A stretch of 64,000 nt of DNA from Chaetoderma sp. LZ-2023a (lineage: Eukaryota > Mollusca > Caudofoveata > Chaetodermatida > Chaetodermatidae), in the NCBI GenBank assembly GCA_034401795.1, contig JAVVLW010002751.1, positions 1 through 64,000 on the forward strand, given 5' to 3'. The translations under genes were made by a program, and so were the position numbers. Every line of letters starts with the position of its first letter. Position 1 is the stretch's first letter. The notes under the pieces are model-generated. The model was not told where the DNA came from, did not search any database, and saw nothing but the letters and a program-made list of their open reading frames with translations. Shown here one piece after another: positions 45,776 through 56,409 of the stretch.

Positions 45776-46800
45776 ATGGTTTAAGGCGATCGAAGTGGAT
45801 GACTGAGGTCAGGCCATCCGAAGCAAGTATACGGTAAGTCACATCCGACGTCTTACCTACTACCACATAGGGGCCTGTCCACTGGTAACTGAGTTTACTT
45901 GGCACGTTTGCAGATCACCGTGAATCGTGTACCCATACCATCCATACTGCTTCATAAGGATTTCCATGCACTCTCCGGCCGTGCCATGTCTTTTCCCGCC
46001 AGTGTGCAGTGGATAACGTGTCTCTTACTAACTCATGGGATTGTTCTATCCATGCCGCAAGGGTTCTACGTAAAGAGAAGGCGAATTTTTCTCTCCATGT
46101 ATCCTAGGCATAGGCAGGTCAAGGTGTAAGGCTAATTCAGGGCCTATCACTAACCGAGCAGGGGTGTAACCCATGCTGGAATGCACTGAAGTGCGGTAAG
46201 CCATGAGTACATATGGGAGTCTTAAATTCCAGTCTCTACAATCAAGGCGTGTTTCTTTAGTAAGCATCTCTGTGAGAGTTCGATTGAACCTCTCCACGAT
46301 CCCATCACTTCGGGGGTGGTATGGAGTTGTTCTTGTTTTGACGATAAGAACCCATTTGCAGAGCTCTGATATGAGCCGGCTCTCAAAATTACTTCCTTGA
46401 TCGGAGTGTAGTTCATAGGGCATACCAAAACAGCAGAAGACATTACTTGCCAAGACCTCCGCTATGGTGGATGCCTTGTGGTCTGGCAAAGCAAATGCTT
46501 CTACCCACTTTATAAAATAATCTTGTAATACGAGGATGTACTTGTTTCCGTCATCCGTCATATTCAAGGGTCCGAGCACATCAATAGTCACTCACTCTCA
46601 TGGTGCACCGACAATTTTAATTTGTGATGGTGTGCTTTGGTGCTGGCCAACAGCGTGTCTTTGCCAGTGGAATATGTGTTTGATACTGGTACCGGTCCTT
46701 TCCACGGCCAGATTCCCAGTGTTATCATGTAGTTGTTGGAGTATAATAGTATGATAACTTTCCGGGATTACCAGATGGTTGTTGATGTAGAGAACGTTGT
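45730..46800 (-). pseudogene. pol: Gypsy integrase and GPY/F domain
   Basis: The integrase core is open over 46,591-46,046 with the catalytic triad: D in TIDVLGPL, D in HSDQGSNFES and E in DGIVERFNRTLTEM. TPYHPRSDG and MAYRTSVHSSMGYTPARLV are typical. The N-terminal zinc region is only poorly readable at 46,800-46,600. After a frame change, YQWTGPYVVVGKTSDVTYRI and HFDRLKPC at about 45,900-45,770 form the GPY/F domain, which helps integrase multimerise. No chromodomain was seen. Confidence 0.85.
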
Positions 46801-46883
46801 TGTTAAGATGACATTCTTCAAACCGCTGGTAATAATATTAGCCATGGTGGATAATGGTTTTACCGATTAGGACGTACCCCCTC

Positions 46884-47342
46884 CTAGATCCACGCGTATA
46901 TATTTCGTGTTTGCACGTCTGTTGCTTGCTCCTGTGCGATTTTCTCCAGATTCCACTCTGTGCACTGCATTTCGGGGAACTCCAGAGATGGCTGTGTAGA
47001 TTGTGTCACGGTTTCGGCCTGTTCATGTTCTGCCTCCATTCCAACTCTACCAAAGGCATTCCCGTGCAGTTTGCCGTGACGGTGAACAGCATTAAAGTTA
47101 TAGGCCTGCAGGGATTCCTGCCATCTTGCTACCTGGCCCTCTGTATTTTTAAGGTTTCTGAGCGAGCGTAGTGAGGCAGGCTCTGTATGGAGTGTAAATC
47201 GGCGACTGTACAGAAAGTGTTTATAGTACTTGACAAAATGTACTGCCGCAAGTAGTTCTCGCTTGGTGGTGGCGTATCTTTTCTCTGTTTTATTAAGAGT
47301 ATGTGAGCCATAACTCAACTCCTGCTCCGTTCTATCCTTCAT
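46884..47342 (-). pseudogene. pol: Gypsy RNase H
   Basis: SYGSHTLNKTEKRYATTKRE and LLAAVHFVKYYKHFLYSRRF are characteristic. The usual TDH motif reads TEP (HTEPASLRSL), and GRVGM stands where a D-x-LSR motif is usual. RWQESLQAYNF and HRHGKLHGNA follow. Key acidic residues are thus altered. Confidence 0.8.
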
Positions 47343-47470
47343 GACCTGAGATAGAACCGCGCCAATGGCATAAGTCAGTGTCTAAGATGAAATCGGGGTT
47401 TGGATTAGGATGGGCAAGAATCGGGGCAGTCGTCAAGAGTTCCTTCAATGCCCTGAAGGAACCTTCACCC

Positions 47471-48425
47471 TCACCAATAGTATTGACAGAACCCGAGGAA
47501 ACTTCGAGTTTCTGTCACCGAAGAGGGCGTTTGCCACTCTGGTACTGCCTTTGTTTTTGATGGCTGAGTAGCCACTCCATCACCGGATATGACGTGTCCC
47601 AGGAAGTCAACACTCTGTCTGAAGAGATGACATTTCTTTGGCTTGAGCTTTAAGTTGGCCATGCGGAATCGTGACAGCACGGTGTCCACATTATTTAGTG
47701 TTTGCTCAAATGTTGGGCCAAAGACTATTACATCGTCAATGTAACACAGACAGATCTCCCATTGCAGGGTGGTTAATACCTGCTCAATGAGGCATTCGAA
47801 TGTTCCGGGAGCATTGCACAAGCCGTAGGGAATCTTGTGGAATTGGAAAAGACCATCCCCACAAATGATTGCAGTCTTTTCCATGTCAGCTTCATCCATG
47901 GCCACTTGCCAGTAACCGCTAGCTAGTTCAAGGGTACAAAACCATTTGGCTCGGGACTGAGACTCCAAGGCCTGATCTATTCCCAGGAGCGGATATGCAT
48001 CCTTAACACTAAGATCATTAAGATGGCAGTAGTTAATACAAAACCGCAAGGATCCTGCTAGTACGATGGGGCTGGCCCATGGAGATGCTGATGGTTCAAT
48101 GATACTGGTCCACAACATGTTGTTTACTTGTTGGTGGGCTTCTGCTTCTTTGTGAATGGGAAGACGTCGTACCGGTTGTCGTATGGGGAGAGTGTTGCCC
48201 GTGTTGATGGAGTGTCGTACAAGATGTGTTTCTCCGCAATCCATGTCTCTGGAGGAAAAGTATCATGATATTGTAAAGCAATTTCCGAATTTGATGTTTC
48301 TGCATTTGCTGTAATCCTACTGTGGCACGTAAATACAAATCATGTAGGTGTTCAGGTAAATCATCAGTCATTTCCGTGTATGTGGTGGTAAGTGTGGGTG
48401 TTTCCAAAGGACTCACATCCACCAA
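47471..48425 (-). pseudogene. pol: Gypsy reverse transcriptase
   Basis: The linker LPEHLHDLYLRATVGLQQ (about 48,352) precedes a frame change. The palm then reads IRQPVRRLPIHKEAEAHQQV, SPWASPIVL, FCINYCHLNDL, TLELASGYWQVAMDEAD, GLCNAPGTFE and CYIDDVIVFG (catalytic YIDD at about 47,725-47,736), then LKPKKCHLFRQSVDFLGHVI. Motif A carries Glu where the family normally has Asp (TLDL), which should weaken or abolish activity. The frame breaks near 47,471. Confidence 0.88.
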
Positions 48426-48604
48426 ATGGCCGGTTCAAGAGTTATGGGATCTGCGGTGCCATTGAACACTCGGAATGGTATGTGTTCTTTATTGGTGGAG
48501 TCCACGATCATACGGGGACTTGCACATTTTGAGGTAATCATGTAGTCAGGGTCGGGTTTCAGCATGGCGATGTGGGCGTTGCTTCCTACCTGTGGTGCGG
48601 TGGC

Positions 48605-49945
48605 CTATAAGATTTGTTCTTGTCCCGGCTCAACTGTGGCTGTACTTGATAAAATTACAGCGCACTTGTCGCATAGTGATGACTCCGGTCCAAGGGGTAT
48701 CTGATGGCCGTGTATTTCGAGTTCTTGTTGTCTGCAGTGTATTACGGCTTCGCTGGCACTGAGGAAATCAGAACCCAGAAGACCATCATTTTGAATAGAG
48801 GCGATGACAACTCGCTGTATGAATTGCATCTCCTCTATTTTAATAATAAGATCAACTAACGGGAACATCAGCTCCCGTGGCTGTCTGTAAATATATATAT
48901 TTGTAGGCATAAGGGGTGGCTTCTTATGAGGTGGGATGCTTTTATATAAGCACATGTTAAAAATAGTGATAGAAGCTCCAGTGTCCACGGTGGCACTGGG
49001 GGAAATACCGCTAAACAGACAAGCACACTTGTATATAACTTTTCGATGTGCTTGCGGAAGTGTCTCCAATGATACAGTCTGTGACAAAGGCATCGGAGCG
49101 GAATCAGTCTGTATATATTCGGTCTGTTTCCGGATAGCTTCTTTTAGTGCTGTAGATGGCTGAGTGAGGACAGGGCCAGTCCGTCTTCTCCTCTGCTGTG
49201 AGTCCGTTGGCGACGACGGAACTGTTGGTAGCAATGGTGGTGGATTTGCTGCTGTTTCTGTGTATGCGGAGTTAGTATAGACAGTGGTATGGATAGGATT
49301 TTCACGATCATGGATAGGCGGTACTTGGGCTAGCCACTTCTTACAGTACATCATTGGATGCTTAGTAGAGACACAGAAAAAGCAGCGACGCCTTGGATTA
49401 CGTTTATATTGGCGTAGGCATCGCCGTTTGTGGATCCATGGTGCGGAATTAATGGTGTCTCCCGTACCGTTGCTATCTGTCGATGCAGGAGATGATGCTG
49501 TGCGGGAAGGTGTGTTGCATATCACCAAAGGATACCGTGAATCTAATGTCTTGGTGGTGGGACGTGGTGCTTGCAAAAACGTTGTTTCATCGGAGGTGCT
49601 ACAACCTACCACTGCCGTTTTACATAGAAAAGAAGGTTTGTTAAAAGCAGACATTGCGGGATGACTTTGTCCACATGAGGGGGATGGCCGTGCTGCTGAT
49701 GTGGGAGGCATCGTAGGCACAGACATATATGAAGCCGTGCGTAATGGTGTATGTGAGAATGCTGATGTAGATTGCTGATAGTTGTTGGCCACCGGACGTG
49801 GTTGTAAGGAGGCTACAGCTGAGCCAGGTTGTAAGAACGGGCACCAAGGTGACTCTTCAATCGGTGTCTTTAGTAGTTTGTTGGCTGGTCTGGTTGTGGT
49901 GTTTGGTAGCCAGCGGTAGCTGTTGTAGACGGAGGTCGGTTAGGG
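48605..49945 (-). pseudogene. pol: Gypsy protease region with second zinc motif
   Basis: It continues in the gag frame. A second knuckle-like motif CFFCVSTKHPMMYC lies at about 49,370-49,411. The aspartic protease active site is TVDTGASITIFN at about 48,954-48,989, with the flap and end strand GLLGSDFL near 48,770. It ends at a stop at 48,605. The long, proline- and threonine-rich spacer between the knuckles and the protease is poorly conserved in such elements. Confidence 0.78.
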
Positions 49946-51493
49946 GTTAGGGCACCGTTCCCTCCAATGTCCTGGCTGACAGCATCCGTAACATGTGTTC
50001 GGTGTTGGTGCGGGGTTGGCAGTGGAGGCTGGTGTAGGGTGTGTAGTGGCGAGGTTGGTGCTAAGTGTTGTTACTAAATTAGTGAATGCAGAGATTTATT
50101 TGTTAATCTCATCTATCCTGTCGTGCATATTGCCGCGGTAGTTGTTGTTGTTGTATTGGTTCCCATGCCCTTCGGTTCTATTGTGGCCTTGGCTACGCCC
50201 TCTTACTCTAGGCACGTGATTCTGATTAGATTCGTGTTGTGCTGGGGGTGGTGTGGATGGTTCTGTTGCTGATGATACTGTGGGTGTGGTGCAGTTGTCG
50301 GATGATGTGGCGATATGCGCACCATCTATCTCATTGATAGGATGAAGTTGGCGGCGGTTGTTTTTCTCCTGCTCCAAGAAAGTCTTTATGCATACCGCGG
50401 TGGCTGTTAATTGAGCCAGGCTTCCATGGTCAGCGAGAAAGAGTTTTTCCTTCAGAACGGCTTCACCGCTCAATGTGTCAATGAACGTGTCAAAGTGCAA
50501 GTGTGTCACGCCCTCAATGTTGGTACTGGGATACGCACGGGTGACCAGTCTCTGGATGAGACCAGCACACTCTGTTAGGGTCTCTCCCATGCGTCGACGA
50601 AGATTCTTGAGCTGGAGATGGCTGGTTTCCCCAAGCGCGGTGTCGCCAAGCCGTTCCGACAACGCTCGTTCTAGTTGTGTGTAGGTGGGGGCGAGGTCCG
50701 CGAGAACTTGAAGGGCTTTTCTGGAAAGCTTTGCGGCGAGATATTCACCCATTTGCTGATAATTCCAGCGGTTTGTTCTGCTGATTATCTCAAATTGTAC
50801 TTTGTGGTTGGCCCGGTCACTCTTCCCGCTAAATTCAGGAGGGGGGGTGACCTGGCCAGGACCACGGGAAGAACTGAGTGGTGCAAATCCGGGTGGTGGT
50901 GGCACTCGGGAGACTGATGAGAATGCTGATGGTGGTCGACGTGCGGGTGATGGTGGTGGTGGGGTGGGTGGTTTCCGTCGATGCTGATGCTGATGAGGAG
51001 GAGGCCTGTATGAAGGAGTCCGAGCGCGTGTAGGTAAATCCAAAGATGCCTGTCCCATGGTAGATTCATACACCCGGCGTAGGTCTATGGACGGGAGGCG
51101 GTGCATTGTGGAGATGACGCAGACGGTCTTCATGCGGAGAAGGCAGACACTCCTCGTATGGTGGTGGTGCGGTTGGCTGACGGTCATGATGTGTGGCATG
51201 ACTGATGTACCGATGAAATGGTGGTGCTGACTTCTCCCGGTGGTGTCGTGTTGGTCCCCATAAATAAGATGGTATATTTAATGGGGACTGTGCGGGAGGT
51301 TGTCGATCGTAAGGATTATAACCCTGCCATATATCATCCAGTGATGACACCGGTGAATGATAGCGATGGGAAGGATAATAGTTTTGCCCGTAAATGGGTC
51401 TTTGTTGAGATCTTCCATGATCCTGCCCTGATGGAGTTGGCCTATCATGGACGTCTGATATGGTATGAAATTCTGTTCCCACTTGTGAGGCAT
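49940..51493 (-). pseudogene. gag: Gypsy gag with zinc knuckle
   Basis: The N-terminal part (51,482-51,066) is proline- and histidine-rich and contains APPPYEE, a PPxY-type late-domain-like motif. After a frame change near 51,150 the main gag domain runs 51,199-50,096: TPPPEFSGKSDRANHKVQFE, then YLAAKLSRKALQVLADLAP, ALSERLGD, LKNLRRRMGETLTECAGLIQ and HFDTFIDTLSG. A stop TAA at 50,098-50,096 is followed in the same frame by the CCHC knuckle CYGCCQPGHWRERC at about 49,960-49,999, then another TAA near 49,946. The start codon is not certain because the 5' end of the element is missing. Confidence 0.8.
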
Positions 51494-51515
51494 CCCGGAA
51501 TGATCCCTTAAATGA

Positions 51516-51749
51516 TTAGAAAGAACAGGTGATATTGCTGTGCTGGTGATTCCGCATCGATAGAATTCTCGGGGTTACGGATCTCATGCGACACTGCCCT
51601 ATGGGTAACAAAGACTGGCTCCTAAGGCCGGTGGAACTCAATCGTTCCGGTGGGGCCGTGCGACCATCGTCTTGAACATTAAACACTACAGTCTCATCCC
51701 ATGAGTTGGTGTCACCGGTATGCCTGTCCATAGCAATTTTGAGATCCAT
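51516..51749 (-). pseudogene. LINE ORF1 N-terminal fragment (copy C)
   Basis: MDRHTGDTNSWDETVVFNVQ is followed by GRTAPPERLSSTGLRSQSLL and SVTPR, the same beginning as copies A and B. It starts in frame from MDLKIAMDRH, with the conserved ATG six codons in. The stop at 51,516 marks the junction with gypsy sequence, and nothing of the RRM-like part remains on this side. Confidence 0.65.
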
Positions 51750-53335
51750 TGACTTACAAGATTTGTTGGTGACCTAACCTAAATAAGCCTAAACAATTAA
51801 TTTATCTAAAACAGACAGTCAAGTATGCTAGATATAATGAGCATACGAAAATACAAGACATAGTGACAGCCTGATGTCTGCAGCTCCGCAGAGGTACCCC
51901 CGTGAAGGAGGCTCCCGTATACAAGATCACTAATTAACTTAATATAAGCTATTTTACCTCTAAGCTGAAAAGGAAAAAGGAAAATATCCTTTATGTGTGG
52001 CGAGAGGCATATGTCCCTCACGCAGGCATTACTTCTGATGCTGTGTTTCTGGGTGAGAAGTAGTAGCCTCGCGTGGGCCGCTGTCCCTGGATCCTTGCGA
52101 GAGGCAAGTGCCTCGCGTGGAGCTTTAAAGTGGGAAAAGAGTATTGGCCGGAAAGGGCCACTCTTATATTCAACCAAAGTGCTGTAAAGAAAAGACCATC
52201 CTAGTGAAATTATAACTAAAATGCTGCGTGCTGTTTTACGTGAAGACGGGACGAGTGACTCCGGGGGATTCCCACATCACCGCCTTATGTAGGTTCAAGA
52301 TGCTGAATTCGTTGGTGCTGCTTGTATTTCTGCGGGCCTTCTGCTATGCTTAACCTATCAGTTATGTTTTTAAAGACAAGAACTATTTTAGGCCGCAAAT
52401 GGCGGGGTTTCATACCTATATTTGAACATGCCTGCCCGAGGGTGCAGATGCCCCGCCTCCCGTGAAAAGCCGTGGAAAGCATCCACCTCGGAGGACAGCG
52501 CGCGTACATGTTACTAGGTAAGACATCCGAGCTTGGTGAAATCCGGAAGCCCGACTTCGTAACCACATAAAACGTCACAGGACAATGGCTACTTTTCACA
52601 TAAGCAAATTTAGGTAACTGAGTCATTGTTACGGTGGGGGTTGGAGAGACGAATATCCACCGTGAATGTCCTTCCCGAGAGGGCATGGGAGATTCCAACA
52701 TATTGCCCAGACATTCTTACAGAATTCGGTGGAGATGTGCATCTCACCCGTCACCAAGTCCTACGGAGCTAAACTTTGACCTGATGTTAGGTTTATACAC
52801 AAGCTGCCCAATATGCATTCTGGTGCGAGAAAGATCTTCTGAGGGATGTAAAAGATCAATAATTAAAATATGTTTTCGCAGTGCTTCCTACATTGGCAAG
52901 GATAATTAACTACTGGGTATCGAACGATACACGGGAGGTGAGTGTGATACCACACCTTGGCCATCACCGCTCGGAAACCTCTAATAGTTTCCCAGGGTCG
53001 GATCAGCCCATGGTGCAGATAGGGATATCCAAACAATTAAGAAGCCATAAGGCTTAGTGGAACATGAAGAGAGACACTAACTTTATAAATAAGAGGCCCT
53101 ATAGGTATATCGTCCAAATTTACACAACCTTGCCAGAGTACGGGGCTAGATTACCGCAACAGCCGGAAAGGAGGCGTACACTATATGTCACCTAACGAAG
53201 AAATGGTCTCTAATCACACTTATTGCTCTACCCAGGGGGGCGTGCTTATATGAACGAATCCAGGACTGGCGGCCCGTACCCAGCTTGGCTGGGACGGCCA
53301 ATACCCGACAGATCGATCCGCGCTACAATACAAAC
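51516..53335 (-). mobile_element. LINE copy C: shortened 5' leader and ORF1 start
   Basis: Collinear with copy B on the same strand: 53,335-53,240 matches B 11,056-10,950 ('gatccgcgctaca', 'cgtgctt', 'ccgtaccca'), then 53,225-51,520 matches B about 9,330-7,460. The intervening 1.6 kb of B, holding the promoter and hairpins, is absent. The copy ends inside ORF1 where the gypsy gag begins. Conserved leader blocks include 'gcagtgcttcctac' and 'cgtgaagacgggacgagtga'. Confidence 0.7.
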
Positions 53336-54439
53336 ATGCATGAAGCTGGTGGGCATGCGGGAAAACTTGCCAATGTAGGTTAATATTTGATAACAATAAG
53401 CGGCAAATTTAGTCAAATATATTAATGCAATAAAGCGATGCCCGTCATCGCGGAAAAAACTAATACAGGTGATATGTTCTTAATATCTAATGTAATTTGA
53501 CGCCAACATTACAGCTCTTATCTCGATAGAGATATATTATGTCATTGTATCTACTCTGGTCTTAATGCGAATGATCAAGGTATTCCTGGTCTTTGTTTCG
53601 GGCTAGCCATAATAGATAGACTCCTCACATTGTAAGTGTGTAAGCCTTTCCAGGCCGTTATTAGACAATACTAGACAAATACAACTGGTAACCTTTGTGA
53701 ATAAATTTTTAAGGCAGCACGTTAACACATAAAAAATAAGCATTACTTCCCATGCGTGACTGGCCATGAGCCACGCAACTATGTTCAAATATACATGTTC
53801 ATTGATAATTTCAATATAATTGCAATTAAATCAAATTTGCATAATAATTCTGGGATAAATTGTGTGTATTATTATTAAATATGAATTTGATTTATATGAA
53901 AACAAATTTACGAACTCTTTCGAAATTAATCTGTGATCAATGTGCCGGATTCGAGTCGAAAACTAGCATGTACCACTTAGAGGAATAGGCCGAGTAGTAA
54001 ATACGAAAATGAATTCGGCACGCGTCAAGCGTGCGCGTACGAACAAATACCTTTGATCAGAGCAGGGCGTAATTGACCTGAATTAACGTAGGTGATTATA
54101 AATAAAAAATGACTAAATAATTAACGATTTATAGTCTTCGGCTACGGAATATAAAAACCCCAAGAATATTGGCTTGTTTTCTGTCTAACCTAAATTTAGC
54201 TTTTTGAAATAAAATTCCAGTGACTTTCAATGGCGCTGCTGGCTGTATTATGTGTGACGTCACATTATATGTGTGACGTCAGACTATTAATGATTTAATT
54301 AATTTAGGGATATGATGGGTTAATCCAGTATTACCATTTATTCGCGATCCACTGGCCATGTATTCCATACATTCATGATCATGAAATAAACCTCTGATCG
54401 GGTAGTTCCGAATTCATATGCTAATTATGCTCTTGGCTG
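53336..54439. other. Unassigned sequence
   Basis: AT-rich, no gene seen. Two TGTGACGTCA motifs lie at 54,252-54,261 and 54,271-54,280. Confidence 0.45.
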
Positions 54440-54442
54440 TAA

Positions 54443-54605
54443 TAGTCCAGTAAAACTACAAATTAACCTAGAACAAATTGCAACAGAATTTATTTCTTTT
54501 CTGCGGCATTCATGGGACTGCCAGGTGTCACATATCAAAAGTCCTCCAAAATCCCTCGATGGGAAAGTGGGTAAATTCGCATATTTAGCTACCGCCATTA
54601 TCCGA
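54443..54605 (+). repeat. Left terminal inverted repeat
   Basis: Shared with the right TIR in reverse complement: TAGTCCAGT, 'gaacaaattgcaaca', 'catatcaaaagtcctccaaa' and 'gcata'. The two arms differ by substitutions and small indels. Confidence 0.8.
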
Positions 54606-54678
54606 ATAATGAAACTTCCCTTACCTGCTTCATTCCGCAAATAAACGAAGTAGAAATGTTGTCTAAGCTCTGAATTTC

Positions 54679-56409
54679 ATGGTCACGGAAGATATCAAGC
54701 AAGTTGGCAAGATCTGTATCAGGAACTTTGAGTCTCAACATACCAGGAACTTCCCATTGACCTTTAAGGAGTTAACTGCGATGGAACAAACAGACCCAAC
54801 AGCTGACATTGACATCCTCTGGGATTTCTCTTTGTTTCTGCGTTCAAGGAGACAGTCATGGTCTGGCATGATGCAAACTGTTCACCAAGGAGTTTATCCA
54901 GGTAAATCGTCTGTTATTTTCCTTCCGATGATAGATCTAGAGCCAAGTAACATGACCTGCATCTTTTCCACTTTGACTTATGTTTGTGAACAGGCAAACC
55001 GATACCATGTTGCACCCGTGATTACATTTAATCAGCCCTTATTTTGGAAAGCTATGACTATCATAGAGATTGAGCCGAGCTGGAGTCCATTAAAGCAAAT
55101 TATTCTAAGACTCGGAGGTCTTCATATGGAGATGAGCTTCCTTGGCTGCATTGGTCACTTAATGGCAGGAAGCGGTCTTGCACCTATTCTAGAGGTAGTC
55201 TACGCTGAGAATGCTGTCAAACACATTCTTAGTGGAAAGGCAATTTCTCGAGCAGTTCGAGGACACCTCATGGTTTTTGCTTCTCTCAGTACAATTTTGA
55301 TTGCAAATGCATACAACCTACCACTACCTACAATTGCAGATGCTGAAGTTGACACAGTAGAATATTCCGCTGCAATGCATTCAAAAGAATTGTTTGACAA
55401 TGATGATAATGTTGCAGGACATGAAACGATTGAAAGTTCCCTAAATAAAAGTCTGGTTAAAGTTGGAGAGCTCTATGATGACATTATCAAAAATCCGTAT
55501 GTAGCTACAAGATTGTCGTCGGAAAATGCATTACATGATGTCAAGGACAAACTAGACTCAGAGAAGGTGGTCATGAAAGATAAGAGGACTGCACGACTCT
55601 GGCTTTTGTATATGGAGTTGGTTGACATTCTGCGTAAATTCATTAAGGCAGAACGAACTGGTGATTGGAGCATGCACCTTCAGACCGTTCGTGAGATGCT
55701 TCCATATTTTGCAGCCGCTGAGCATAATCTGTACGCCAAGTCTGCATATGTATATTTACAAAAGATGTTAGAAATACCTGAAAGTCATCCAGATATACAC
55801 ACCAGCTTCCTCAATGGTCATCATGTCATTCATCGAAGTGATAGGTATTGGGCAGGGTTATCTACTGATCTAGTTATTGAGCAGGTCCTTATGAGAAGTG
55901 TAAAGTCAAGTGGTGGTCTAACACGAGGTCGTGGAATGACAGAGCTTCAGCGTCTTGTTTGGTTGTTGTCTATGCCCGCATGTGCAGATGTGTGGAATGC
56001 AATGCAAGAGCTCTCTGGGGTAAACTGTGATTCAAATGAACAACACAAAGATTCTACACAATCTCGAATAAAGCGTGATATGGATGATACTTACAAAATT
56101 CTCAAAATCCTTAGTGAACTGAATCCATTTGGACCAGACCCTTCTCTTAGAGGACTTGTTAGTGGATTGTCTGCACATGAATCAGTCAATGTTGACGATG
56201 CTAAAGCTATTGGAGAATCAATTATTAATTCGATGTGTGGCCAATGTGTATCAAGCATTTCGTTCCAGAGAAAGAGACAAGCTATTACCTTAGCATCCAA
56301 AACATCTCTCAAGATTGATGATGAATGTGTACAAATTGATCCACAACTCCTATTTCAAAGACTCAGTTTAATTGCTACAAATGGAACAAAAGGGAATCCA
56401 TCATCTTAA
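54679..56409 (+). pseudogene. Transposase-like protein, N-terminal part
   Basis: An open frame of 576 codons starts at an ATG 75 bp inside the TIR. It belongs to a large multicopy 'uncharacterized protein' family of invertebrates. Motifs: SVIFLPMIDLEPSNMTCIFS, VITFNQPLFWKAM, ILRLGGLHMEMSFLGCIGHL, LSGKAISRAVRGHL, then MLPYFAAAEHNLYAKSAYVY, SDRYWAGLSTDLVIEQVLM and GGLTRGRGMTELQRLVWLLS, MASK-like ASKTSLKIDD and DPQLLFQRL. I recall TFDQPL in relatives, so this copy has Asn at a probable catalytic Asp. The family normally continues in the same frame; here TAA at 56,407-56,409 stops it. Confidence 0.75.

Larger units (their letters stand above)
44179..51515 (-). mobile_element. Ty3/gypsy LTR retrotransposon, 5' LTR not found
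   Basis: On the minus strand the order is gag, zinc knuckle, protease, RT, RNase H, integrase, GPY/F domain, which is the Ty3/gypsy order. A possible 3' LTR starts TGTAACGGGAG at 45,057. Its end was not fixed; I place the element end at about 44,179 only tentatively. On the 5' side the gag region runs straight into the ORF1 start of LINE copy C at about 51,515, with no LTR or primer-binding site. Several stops and frame changes inactivate the coding region. Confidence 0.8.

Noticed and set aside
51069-51785. Histidine-rich and proline-rich ORFs overlapping gypsy gag in other frames
   Set aside because: They are shadows of the gag frame, which carries the recognisable gag domain.
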